This document shows positions 48,058-56,181 of a stretch of 64,000 nucleotides of DNA, in pieces. The position numbers were made by a program, and so were the translations under genes. Under the pieces are notes generated by a model. That model had not been told where the DNA came from, did not search any database, and worked only from the letters and a program-made list of their open reading frames with translations. The number at the start of each line of letters is the position of its first letter. Position 1 is the first letter of the stretch. Source of the DNA: Methylobacterium sp. J-068 (lineage in GTDB: Bacteria > Pseudomonadota > Alphaproteobacteria > Rhizobiales > Beijerinckiaceae); NCBI RefSeq assembly GCF_022829445.1, contig NZ_JAKSXY010000040.1, forward strand, positions 1 through 64,000, given 5' to 3'.

Positions 48058-48426
48058 ATGCGCATCGTGCGGTCCGATCTGGCGGCCTGCCGCGCGGTCA
48101 TCGCCGTGGCCGCGCTCTATGCGCTCGCCCTGCAGACCCTGCTCAGCGGCATGATCGGGGTCCCGCCGGTGGACCCGGCCCACATCCTCTGCCTGCAGGA
48201 CGCCGCCGCCGAGGGCCGCCCGGATTCGGCGCCGCCGGTCCACGTTCACCTCTCCTGCTGCACGGCCGCCCATGTGGCGCCGTCCCTCGACGCCCCCGTC
48301 CTGGCCGCCGCCATCGTCTGGCCCGTCCGCCGGATCGCCGTGACGCGCTGGCGCCCGGAGATCGTCGCAACACCCCGGGCGCCGCCCGGCATCAGCGCCA
48401 GCGCGCGCGCGCCCCCCGTCGTCTGA
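48058..48426 (+). CDS. Small exported Cys/His protein (122 aa), DUF2946-like
   Basis: Begins MRIVRSDLAACRAVIAVAAL with a hydrophobic helix, and has an extracytoplasmic HVHLSCCTAAH segment that could bind a metal. Small exported or membrane proteins with a Cys/His cluster upstream of TonB receptors are often DUF2946 proteins linked to copper or iron uptake; the assignment is tentative. The stop is 44 bases before the TonB receptor, on the same strand, so they are likely cotranscribed. Confidence 0.6.
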   Translation: MRIVRSDLAACRAVIAVAALYALALQTLLSGMIGVPPVDPAHILCLQDAAAEGRPDSAPPVHVHLSCCTAAHVAPSLDAPVLAAAIVWPVRRIAVTRWRPEIVATPRAPPGISASARAPPVV

Positions 48427-48470
48427 TCGATCGAAACGCCTCCCGATCTCTCAGACCACGGATCCTCGCC

Positions 48471-50792
48471 ATGTCCCCCCCTGTCCGGGTCGAGCGCCGT
48501 CTCGCTCCGCTGCTGGTGCTGCTCGCCGCCGGCCCCGCCCTCGCTCAAGCTGTCCCGGAAGGCGTGACCCTCGCCGAACTCTCCGTGATGGGCGAGGGCG
48601 GCGGATCACCCGGCTCCGCCGGAGGCTCTTCCGTGCCCTTCGGGGTCGCGGCCCCGCCGGGCTCTGCGCCCGGCGTGATCGAGCATCCTGTGGGTCAGGT
48701 CGTCGGCACGGTGGGGCGGGACGGCACCGTCACGGATCGGCCGGCCACCAACATCGGCGCGGTCCTCGCCAACAGCCCCGGCGTCACCGTGCGCCAGGGC
48801 AACGGCGCCCGCGACGTGGTGATCTCGATCCGGGGCAACAACGCGCGCTCCACCGGGGTGACCAAAAACACGGTCGTGCTGGAGGACGGGTTCATCCTGA
48901 CGCAGCCCGACGGCGCCTCGCGCTTCGACCTCGTCGACCCGCGCGCCTATAGCCGCATCGACGTGTTCCGGGGGCCGCAATCGGCCCTGTTCGGCAATTA
49001 CGCCACCGGCGGCGCGCTCGCCTTCCGCACCCGCACGGGGCGCGAGATCGACGGCTACGAGATCGGCACCGATGCGGGCAGCTTCGGCTACCTCAGCAAT
49101 TACTTTACCGTGGGCGGGGCCAGCGGCCCCTTCGAGATCAGCCTGTTCGCCAGCGACGCGCGCGCCAACGGCTACCAGGACCACGCCTCCTACGACACGC
49201 AGACGATCAACCTGCTGGCGAGCTACACGCCGACGCCCGACACCCGGTTCACCCTGAAGGTGATCAACAACGTCGTGCAGGCCAACCTGCCGGCGCGCGC
49301 CTCCCTCGACCAGTACCGGATCAACCCCTACCAGCGCGGCTGCGCCACCGCCGCCGCGGCGGCCCCCGGCTGCACCCTGACGAACCTCTTCCGCAACGGC
49401 GCCTTCGGCCCGACGGTGGGCGTGACGGCGGACGAGGCCGATTTCGGGCGCCACGACCGGCGCACCATCGTGGCGGCGCGCCTCGAGCACGACATCGACG
49501 CGCAGACGACCTGGCGCATGCAGCTCGGCTTCGACGAGCGCAACTTCGACCAGCCGTTCTACACCACCTCCTCGCGCGGCTCGTACCCGTCCTGGAATGT
49601 CCTGACCGATGTGACCCGGCGCTACGACCTGATGGGCCTGCCGGCCGTGGGCTACGTGGCGCTCGCCTACAACACGATCGACAACCACATCACCACCTTC
49701 AACCGGGCGCTCGGCAGCGGGCCGGCGCTGGGCGCCCTGATCGGCGAGCAGGCGGCGGTGCAATCCAACCTCGGCGGCCGCGCGCGCACCGAGGTGGCGC
49801 TCTCGGACCTGTGGACGGGCGTGCTCGGCCTCAGCGCCGAGAACACGAGCATCACGGGGCGCAACCTCGCCTACACCTATTCGGCGGCCGGACGCCGGAC
49901 GAGCGTGGCGGATGCCGACCGCAGCTTCCTGAACGTCGCGCCGGAGGCCGCCCTGGTCTATCGCCCGAACTCCGAATGGGCGTTCCGGGGCCGGGTCGCG
50001 ACGGGCTACACCACGCCGGCCGCGAGCAACCTGTTCGTCACCGCGGCCGGCCTGCCGGGCAACAACACCGGTCTCCGGACCCAGGAGAACCTCGGCTTCG
50101 ACCTCGGGCTCGACTGGACCCCGACCGAAACCCTGCGCGTCAGCCTCACCGGCTTCCAGGAGTTCTTCCGCAACGAGCTGGTCTCGCAGTCGCCCGGCGC
50201 GGGGTTGCAGAGCTACACCTTCAACGCGCCGGCCTCGGAGCACCGTGGCATCGAGGTCGGAGCGGACTGGGCCTTCGCGCCGGGCTGGCGCGGCGTGCTC
50301 GCCTATACCCTCGACGATCAGACCTACACCCGCTACGTCGAGCAGCTCAGCGCCGGGGCGTTCTCGCAGCGCTTCGACCGCGCGGGCAAGGTCATCCCCG
50401 GCGTGCCCGCGCACCAGCTCCTCGCCCGCATCGGCTACGACCAGCCGACGGGACCGCTCGCCGGCCTCGGCGGCTACCTCGAGACGGTGGTGCAGGACGG
50501 CTTCTTCCTCGACAACGCCAACCAGCTGCGGGCGCCCGGCTACGCGCTCCTGAACGCCAACCTGCACTACGCCACAGACCTGACGGGCGGCTATGCCAAG
50601 CGCCTCACCCTCTACGTCGAGGTGCGCAATGTCCTCGACACCACCTACGCGGTCTCGGCCCAGAACCTCGCCAACAGCCTCAACGCCACGACGGGGCTCC
50701 AGAACGGCGCGGCGGTGCTGTCCGGCACGACGGGATCGATCTTCGCGGGCGCGCCGCGCAACGTCGTCGGGGGGATGAAGCTCGCGTTCTGA
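48471..50792 (+). CDS. TonB-dependent receptor
   Basis: 773 residues. Signal peptide (RRLAPLLVLLAAGPALAQA), then TLAELSVMGEGG as possible TonB box. Plug domain: NIGAVLANSPGVTVRQGNGA, DVVISIRGNNARSTGVTKNT and IDVFRGPQSALFGNYATGGA. The barrel ends NVVGGMKLAF with terminal Phe. A CATAAAAAPGC loop with two cysteines (about residues 292-302) may form a disulfide. Close neighbours are small exported proteins rather than transport ATPases. Substrate unknown; the Cys/His upstream protein hints at a metal. Confidence 0.9.
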   Translation: MSPPVRVERRLAPLLVLLAAGPALAQAVPEGVTLAELSVMGEGGGSPGSAGGSSVPFGVAAPPGSAPGVIEHPVGQVVGTVGRDGTVTDRPATNIGAVLANSPGVTVRQGNGARDVVISIRGNNARSTGVTKNTVVLEDGFILTQPDGASRFDLVDPRAYSRIDVFRGPQSALFGNYATGGALAFRTRTGREIDGYEIGTDAGSFGYLSNYFTVGGASGPFEISLFASDARANGYQDHASYDTQTINLLASYTPTPDTRFTLKVINNVVQANLPARASLDQYRINPYQRGCATAAAAAPGCTLTNLFRNGAFGPTVGVTADEADFGRHDRRTIVAARLEHDIDAQTTWRMQLGFDERNFDQPFYTTSSRGSYPSWNVLTDVTRRYDLMGLPAVGYVALAYNTIDNHITTFNRALGSGPALGALIGEQAAVQSNLGGRARTEVALSDLWTGVLGLSAENTSITGRNLAYTYSAAGRRTSVADADRSFLNVAPEAALVYRPNSEWAFRGRVATGYTTPAASNLFVTAAGLPGNNTGLRTQENLGFDLGLDWTPTETLRVSLTGFQEFFRNELVSQSPGAGLQSYTFNAPASEHRGIEVGADWAFAPGWRGVLAYTLDDQTYTRYVEQLSAGAFSQRFDRAGKVIPGVPAHQLLARIGYDQPTGPLAGLGGYLETVVQDGFFLDNANQLRAPGYALLNANLHYATDLTGGYAKRLTLYVEVRNVLDTTYAVSAQNLANSLNATTGLQNGAAVLSGTTGSIFAGAPRNVVGGMKLAF

Positions 50793-50869
50793 GCGGGATC
50801 ACGCCGGGGCCGCGAACCAACCCCGGCGCCGGCCGTTGCGTGAGCACCCGCACACCAACGGACGAACCG

Positions 50870-51190
50870 ATGACGCCAAGATTCCTGACGCCGAGCCGCC
50901 TCGCCCTCGCCACGGCCCTGTCCGTCTCCCTCGGTCTGGCAGCGCAAGCCCAGACCCTCGCGCCGACCGGGGGCGCCGGCAATACCGGTGTCACGCCTCC
51001 GAGCACGGTTCCGGGCACCGCCCCGAACGAGACGGGCGCGGGCCTGCGCCCCGCCCCGAGCGTCCCCGGCAATCCCAGCCCGGCCGCCGTGCCCGGCAGC
51101 ACGCCGGGCGTGAACATCGGCGGCACCCCGACCAGCGGCCCGCCCGGCACGGGCGGCGCGGCCGGCGGCCCCTCGATCAGCGGCCAGTAG
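50870..51190 (+). CDS. Secreted Pro/Gly/Thr-rich protein (106 aa)
   Basis: A signal peptide (RFLTPSRLALATALSVSLGL, ending AAQAQ) is followed by about 80 residues made mostly of Pro, Gly, Thr, Ala and Ser. The mature part is probably disordered. No charged cluster or cysteines. It starts 78 bases after the TonB receptor and may be cotranscribed. No family recognised. Confidence 0.65.
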   Translation: MTPRFLTPSRLALATALSVSLGLAAQAQTLAPTGGAGNTGVTPPSTVPGTAPNETGAGLRPAPSVPGNPSPAAVPGSTPGVNIGGTPTSGPPGTGGAAGGPSISGQ

Positions 51191-51344
51191 CCCGGGAAAA
51201 CCCGTTCTCCGCCGCCCGGGGCCATCGCCGGCGCGCGATGCCCCCGGGTTCGAGCCGCGTGCGTCCGAGCACAGCCGGCGGGATGCGGATCGCCCATCGT
51301 CGCCGGAGCCAAGGTTCGGTGCGAGGTCCGGTGGAGGCGATCCG

Positions 51345-51497
51345 ATGACGGCAGCAAGTCCCTTTCGCTGGCTCCTCACCCTCCTGGCGATGGTCTTGCC
51401 GGTCACGGCCCCCACGGACCGGCCCGAATCCCGGCGCAGCGAATCCGCGATCCCTCAGGTCAGCGGCGATCACGTGGTGTTCCGCCACTACCTCTGA
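51345..51497 (+). CDS. Small exported or membrane peptide (50 aa)
   Basis: ATG at 51345 with a good GGAGG ribosome binding site 7 bases upstream. Sequence MTAASPFRWLLTLLAMVLP is a signal-peptide or anchor helix, then a polar tail ending HVVFRHYL. No family recognised. It follows the Pro/Gly-rich protein on the same strand. Confidence 0.45.
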   Translation: MTAASPFRWLLTLLAMVLPVTAPTDRPESRRSESAIPQVSGDHVVFRHYL

Positions 51498-51597
51498 CAC
51501 GCGACCCGACGGGAATCCTGCCCGGGCCGGCAAAAGCGGCGGCGTCCGGCACGGAGCGTGTTCCGGCGCGGCGCCGTTTGGCTTACATCACGCCGCC

Positions 51598-52077
51598 ATG
51601 CCGCTCCCCGCCGCCACCGCTCCCGACGACATCGCCCACGTCATCCAGATCGCCCTCGCGCCGGCCTTCCTGCTCACCGCGCTCGCGACGCTGCTCAACG
51701 TCTTCTCGACCCGCCTCGGACGCGTCGCCGACAAGGTCGATGCCGCGGCCGCCGGCCTGCGGGGCGCCGATCCGCGCGAGGCGGGGCGCCTGTCGCGCCA
51801 GCTCTCGTTCCTGCGCCGCCGCTCGTTCATGCTGGATGTGGCGGTCGTGCTCGCCTCGACCGGGGCCGTGACGACCGGCATCGCGGTGCTCACCCTGTTC
51901 GTCGGCGCCCTGCGGGATGCCGCCACCGCCTCGGTCCTGTTCGCCTGCTTCGGCCTCGCGCTGATCTGCACAGTGGCGGCCGTCGGCGCCTTCCTGGTCG
52001 AGATCCTGATGGCCGGCCGCGGCATCCGCGACGAGGTCGACCGGCAGCAGGAACACGCCGAGGGCAAGGGGGCCTGA
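51598..52077 (+). CDS. DUF2721 family membrane protein
   Basis: 159 residues with three membrane helices: HVIQIALAPAFLLTALATLL, then the connecting FSTRLGRVADKVD, MLDVAVVLASTGAVTTGIAV and LALICTVAAVGAFLVEIL. The order and the conserved R-L-x-R-V-x-D loop fit the DUF2721 family. Function unknown. It ends before a convergent pair of tiny membrane genes. Confidence 0.8.
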   Translation: MPLPAATAPDDIAHVIQIALAPAFLLTALATLLNVFSTRLGRVADKVDAAAAGLRGADPREAGRLSRQLSFLRRRSFMLDVAVVLASTGAVTTGIAVLTLFVGALRDAATASVLFACFGLALICTVAAVGAFLVEILMAGRGIRDEVDRQQEHAEGKGA

Positions 52078-52119
52078 GCCGCGCCGTCCCGCTCGACGCC
52101 AAGCGCCGGAAAATCCTCC

Positions 52120-52332
52120 TCAGGGCGCCTTGGCCGGCGGGAAGGCCGTTCCGGGGCAGTTGGCCGCCAGGCCCGTGTCGCCGACGCGGTCGGGCGCGCA
52201 GGCGGGAATGGCCGGGCGCCCGCCATTCTCGATCCGGGCCTCCTGCAGCCGGTCGAACTTCCACAGGCCGAGGCCGATCACCACCAGGATGGCGAACAGG
52301 GCGGCACCCGCGAGCGGCAGCCAGCGCGGCAT
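52120..52332 (-). CDS. Small single-pass membrane protein (70 aa)
   Basis: Starts MPRWLPLAGAALFAILVVIG, one membrane helix, then an extracytoplasmic segment with two cysteines (PACAPDRV and AANCPGT). Its start codon overlaps the stop of the gene at 52332-52463 (TGATG). Function unknown; the pair looks like small subunits of a membrane complex. Confidence 0.5.
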   Translation of the reverse strand: MPRWLPLAGAALFAILVVIGLGLWKFDRLQEARIENGGRPAIPACAPDRVGDTGLAANCPGTAFPPAKAP

Positions 52333-52463
52333 CAGCGGGCGCTCGTACCGGCTTCCGGCACCGGCGCGGTGTGGGCGGTGTCGCCGTGCCTGACGAAGGC
52401 GAATAGGATCAGCCCCGCCAGGATGGCGGCGGTGGCGATGAAGACGGGAAACAGGCGGCGCAT
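52332..52463 (-). CDS. Small single-pass membrane protein (43 aa)
   Basis: MRRLFPVFIATAAILAGLIL is followed by FAFVRHGDTAHTAPVPEAGT and SAR. One membrane helix and a short polar tail with two His. The stop overlaps the next start by one base. Very short, so the call depends on the coupling and the clean helix. Function unknown. Confidence 0.45.
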   Translation of the reverse strand: MRRLFPVFIATAAILAGLILFAFVRHGDTAHTAPVPEAGTSAR

Positions 52464-52578
52464 CGGACGGGACCACGCTGGGAGAGACGGACCGCCGGGG
52501 ACGTGCCGGCGGAGACGGGTAACGCGCGGGCCGGCCCCGAGGTCGCAGGGGGGAGCCTCACAATCGTCGGCGACGCCG

Positions 52579-52953
52579 TCAGGCGCGCCCCGTGACCCGC
52601 TGCCCGGCCTCGCCGTAGCCGGAGCGCGCGCCCTCGCGGTTGACGATCCCGAAGCGCAGCACCGCCTGTTCGAGGTAGTCGATCGCCGCCAGAAGGGCGC
52701 GCCGCGCCGGCTCGACGGCCTCGGGCTCGTCCTCGGGAGGCGTCTCGGCGAAGTCGACGGCGGCGATGAGCACCCGGTCGCGCTCGTCCTCGATCCGGCG
52801 GTCGCGCTCGACCCGGCCCCGGATGTCGGCGTCGAAGCCTGCGACCACCGCGAAGGGAAAGTCGTCGCGGCGGGTGCCGCTCGGGTAGGCCAGGGTCAGG
52901 CGGCGGGCGAGGTCGGCCGCGTGCCGGACCTGGTCTGCGAGTTTGGCGTCCAT
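52579..52953 (-). CDS. Hypothetical protein (124 aa)
   Basis: Starts MDAKLADQVRHAADLARRLT. Mostly helical and charged, with VAGFDADIRGRVERDRRIED and EAVEPARRALLAAIDYLEQA. No signal peptide or membrane helix. It diverges from the UvdE gene at 53059 with 105 bases between. I recognise no family. Confidence 0.55.
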   Translation of the reverse strand: MDAKLADQVRHAADLARRLTLAYPSGTRRDDFPFAVVAGFDADIRGRVERDRRIEDERDRVLIAAVDFAETPPEDEPEAVEPARRALLAAIDYLEQAVLRFGIVNREGARSGYGEAGQRVTGRA

Positions 52954-53058
52954 CGCGGGGCTCCCGTGCCGGCGGCTGGCCCGGCGACGTGGCAACGCGC
53001 CGGCACGGGCGCCCGGTTCCGGCCGCGCACCAATGGCGCGCCGCCGCGTTGTCGCCCC

Positions 53059-54168
53059 ATGACCGATCCCATCCCGACCGATCCCATCCCGACCGATCAC
53101 GCGCCCCGCCTCGGCTTCTGCTGCAAGTTCATCCTCGACGGGCCGCCGGACGCCTTCAAGACCCTGAAGGCCGCCCGCGAGGCGACCCTGCGGATGAACC
53201 TCACCCACGCCACCATGGCGCACCTGACGTCGCTGGCCCCGGCCGCCCGCCGGGCCAAGCTCGAAGGGCTGGTGCGCCACAACCTCGGCGCCCTTGAGCG
53301 GCAGGTGGACTGGGTCGCGGCCCGCCCGCCGATCGAGCGCCTGCTGCGCATCGCCAGTAACGTGCTGCCGGGCTACACCCACGGGATCGCGCGCGACATC
53401 TACGCCGAGCCCGAGATGCGCCGCCTCGTCGTGGACGGGCTGGCGCGAATCGGCGAGATCGCGCGGGCCGGCGCGGTGCGGCTCAGCTTCCATCCGGGGC
53501 CGTTCTGCGTCATCGCCTCGCAGAACCCGAACGCCCAGCGCAACGGCATCGAGGAACTGGAGCACCACGCCGAGCTCATGGCGATGCTCGGCTACGGCAC
53601 GGGCTGGCACCCGCACGGCGCGCACATCAACATCCATGTGGGCGCCCGCGACCCCGGCATCGCGGGCTTTCGCGACAGCCTGCCCAGGCTCTCGCAAACG
53701 GCGCGCGACCTCCTCACCGTCGAGAACGACGAGAATTTCTTCGGGCTCGACACGGTGCTGGAGCTGGCCGACGCCGTCCCGGTGGTGCTCGACCTGCACC
53801 ATCACTGGGTCGAGAGCCGGGGCGAGTACATCGCGCCCGACGACCCGCGCGTCCTGAGGGTGCGCGAATCCTGGCGCGGCGTGCGCCCCGTGGCCCATAT
53901 CAGCGTCTCGCGCGAGGGCCTGCTCGACGGACACGCGCCCGACGCCCTGCCGGATTTCGCCGCGCTCACGGAGGCCGGCCACAACTGGCGCGATCTCGCC
54001 GCCCATTCCGACATGATGTGGAACCGGGCCGTCAACGCGCTCGTGGCGCGCCACATGGCCTGGGCGGATTTCGAGATCGAGGCCAAATCCAAGAACCTCG
54101 CTTCGGCCGGCATCGCCGCCGAGATCGCCGCGATCCTGCCGGCGGCGCGGATCGAGGCGGCGGCCTGA
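53059..54168 (+). CDS. UvdE-type UV damage endonuclease
   Basis: 369 residues with the TIM-barrel UvdE plan: LGFCCKFILDG at the start, VRLSFHPGPFCVIASQNP, GAHINIHVGARD, LLTVENDENFFGLD, PVVLDLHHHWVESRGEYIA and DFEIEAKSKNLA, the family's metal-ligand glutamates, histidines and aspartates. The enzyme nicks DNA 5' to UV photoproducts independently of UvrABC. The N terminus begins MTDPIPTDPIPTDHAPRL, from a 15-base direct repeat. Family membership is good; some relatives are functionally uncharacterised. Confidence 0.82.
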   Translation: MTDPIPTDPIPTDHAPRLGFCCKFILDGPPDAFKTLKAAREATLRMNLTHATMAHLTSLAPAARRAKLEGLVRHNLGALERQVDWVAARPPIERLLRIASNVLPGYTHGIARDIYAEPEMRRLVVDGLARIGEIARAGAVRLSFHPGPFCVIASQNPNAQRNGIEELEHHAELMAMLGYGTGWHPHGAHINIHVGARDPGIAGFRDSLPRLSQTARDLLTVENDENFFGLDTVLELADAVPVVLDLHHHWVESRGEYIAPDDPRVLRVRESWRGVRPVAHISVSREGLLDGHAPDALPDFAALTEAGHNWRDLAAHSDMMWNRAVNALVARHMAWADFEIEAKSKNLASAGIAAEIAAILPAARIEAAA

Positions 54169-54271
54169 GGGGGCGGGCGGCGTCGTGCCTGCCGCCCATG
54201 CCGACGACGGCACCGGACGGGGCGGGAACGCGCCCCGGCCTTTCCGGCAAACGCCCGTGCGCCGCCCCTCC

Positions 54272-54943
54272 TCAATGCCCGTGGTCGTGCCCGTCAGGCT
54301 CCGGCAGCGTCAGGCCGAAATGCGAGACGAGGTCCTGCACCTGGGCCGGGCTGAGGTGGCGCGGGTTGAGGTTGCGCAGGAGGAGATAGAGCTTGGCCGT
54401 CTCCTCAAGCTCCTCCGTGGCGAAGACCGCGTTCTCCAGGGTGGTGCCCGCCACCACGGGGCCGTGATTGGCCAGCAGCACCGAGGCGTAGCGCCCGGCC
54501 AGCCCCCGGATGGCGTCCGCCACCGCCGGGTCGCCGGGGCGGTAATACGGCACCAGCGCCGTGGCCCCGGCCCGCATGAGGTAATAGGGCGTAAGCGGGG
54601 GCAGCACCGCCCTCGGGTCGATCTCGGGCAGCATCGACACCGCCACTGCGTGGGTCGAGTGCAGGTGGACGATGGCGCGGGCCTCGGTGCGGCTGTCGTA
54701 GAGCGCGGCGTGGAGCGGGATCTCCTTCGTGGGCGCGTGGCCCGAGACCAGGGCGCCGCTGGCGTTGAGGCGCGAGATCGTGCCTGGGTCGAGGAAGCCC
54801 AGCGAGGCGTTGGTGGGCGTCACCAGCCAGCCGCCGTCGTCGAGGCGCAGGGAGATGTTGCCCGACGAGCCCGGCGTCAGCCCGCGCTCGAACAACGAGC
54901 GGCCGAACCGGCAGATCTGCTCGCGAAGCTTGGTCTCGCTCAT
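54272..54943 (-). CDS. otnC: 3-oxo-tetronate 4-phosphate decarboxylase (class II aldolase)
   Basis: 223 residues, class II aldolase/adducin fold. Phosphate-binding TPGSSGNISLRL, zinc-ligand VHLHSTHAVAVS and NHGPVVAGTTLENA are as expected, and the tail is His-rich (DGHDHGH). In tetronate catabolism the enzyme splits 3-oxo-tetronate 4-phosphate to dihydroxyacetone phosphate and CO2. It sits 32 bases after the LacI gene on the same strand, opposite the other pathway genes. Confidence 0.85.
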   Translation of the reverse strand: MSETKLREQICRFGRSLFERGLTPGSSGNISLRLDDGGWLVTPTNASLGFLDPGTISRLNASGALVSGHAPTKEIPLHAALYDSRTEARAIVHLHSTHAVAVSMLPEIDPRAVLPPLTPYYLMRAGATALVPYYRPGDPAVADAIRGLAGRYASVLLANHGPVVAGTTLENAVFATEELEETAKLYLLLRNLNPRHLSPAQVQDLVSHFGLTLPEPDGHDHGH

Positions 54944-54975
54944 GGGGCGTTCCTCGGGCTGGGGGGAGGGCGCTC

Positions 54976-55992
54976 TCAGGCGGTGGCGCCGGGGATCAGT
55001 TCGTAGCCGAGATCGACGGTCTCGGCCGGGCCGCCGGCGGTCAGGCGCTCGGCCGCGACCGCGCCGATCTCCAGGCGCGGGGTGCGGATCGTGGTCAGCG
55101 GCTGGGGCATCGCGGCGGCGATGTCGAGGGCGTTGAAGCCGAACAGTGCGAGGCGCTCCGGCACCGCGATCCCGTCCGCGAGGCAGTGGAAGTAGCCGCC
55201 CAGCGCCATGTCGTCGTTGGAGAAATAGACCGCGTCGAGATCCGGCCGGGCCGCCAGCAGCCGCCCCAGGGCGGCGCGCCCGGCCGCCGCCGAGGAGGGG
55301 CCGGGGGCGATCTCGGTCTCCGCCAGCGGGTGTCCGGCCTCGGCCAGCGTCTCGCGAAACCCCGTCAGCCGCTTGGCCGCGCGCAGGTCGAGGGTGATGT
55401 CGTGCCCGACATAGCCGATGCGGCGATACCCTCGCGCGATCAGGTGCCGGGCGCTGTCGCACCCCACCGCCCGGTTGGAGAATCCCACCACGATGTCGAG
55501 GCCGGTGCCGTCGGTGTCGATCATCTCGACGATGCGGATGCCGGAGGCCCGCAGGCGCGCCACCGAGCCCGCCCTGTGCTCCAGCCCCGTGACGATGAGG
55601 CCGGCCGGGCGCCAGGAGAGCAGGGCGCCGATCAGCGCCTCCTCCCGCTCGGGGTCGTAGTCCGAGACCCCGATCACGCTCTGGAATCCGTCCCGGTCGA
55701 GCGCCGCCGTGGCCCCGCGCAGGAGGTCGGGAAACACGATGTTGGTCAGCGACGGGATGATGATGCCGACGAGCTTGGCCCCCGCCGTGGATCCCGAGCC
55801 CGCCAGCATGCCGGCCAGCCGATTCGGCACGTAGCCGAGGCGGGCCACGGCCTCGGCGACCCGGTCCTGCGTGCGCTTCGAGAACGAGCCCTGGTTGCGC
55901 AGGACGCGTGAGACGGTGCTCTCGCCGACGCCCGCCGCGCGGGCGACGTCGGCCAGGGTCACGAGCCGGCGTTCGGGCTCATGCACGTTCAT
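54976..55992 (-). CDS. LacI-family regulator of tetronate genes
   Basis: 338 residues. DNA-binding N terminus VTLADVARAAGVGESTVSRV with hinge region LGYVPNRLAGMLAG, followed by a periplasmic-binding-protein-like effector domain (VGIIIPSLTNIVFPDLLRGA; VYFSNDDMALGGYFHCLADG; LALFGFNALDIAAAMPQPLT). Start chosen at ATG 55990-55992 because the helix-turn-helix follows at the usual distance. It likely represses the divergent transporter operon and its own gene at the palindromes at 56061-56107. Confidence 0.92.
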   Translation of the reverse strand: MNVHEPERRLVTLADVARAAGVGESTVSRVLRNQGSFSKRTQDRVAEAVARLGYVPNRLAGMLAGSGSTAGAKLVGIIIPSLTNIVFPDLLRGATAALDRDGFQSVIGVSDYDPEREEALIGALLSWRPAGLIVTGLEHRAGSVARLRASGIRIVEMIDTDGTGLDIVVGFSNRAVGCDSARHLIARGYRRIGYVGHDITLDLRAAKRLTGFRETLAEAGHPLAETEIAPGPSSAAAGRAALGRLLAARPDLDAVYFSNDDMALGGYFHCLADGIAVPERLALFGFNALDIAAAMPQPLTTIRTPRLEIGAVAAERLTAGGPAETVDLGYELIPGATA

Positions 55993-56060
55993 CGGCGGCG
56001 TCCGTCCTGTTCCAGAGGCTGCAAAGCCCATAGCAAGGTTAGTCGGCCACAACAATCAGA

Positions 56061-56107
56061 TTGGCAGCGCTGCCAACATCTGGTATCCAAGATGCAAGCG
56101 CTGCCAA
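56061..56107. promoter_or_regulatory. Twin LacI-type operators
   Basis: A perfect 16-base palindrome TTGGCAGCGCTGCCAA (56061-56076) and a second copy of its core, AAGCGCTGCCAA with an imperfect left arm, centred near 56099. CG-centred palindromes are the normal LacI-family operators. They lie between lacI and the transporter start, about 36 bases apart centre to centre. Confidence 0.75.
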
Positions 56108-56181
56108 AACGAGTCGCGCCACGACAAGATGCTGCAACGCCAGAACAGCGCCCCACCCCGTGGGCGCCGGCAGGAGGAAAC

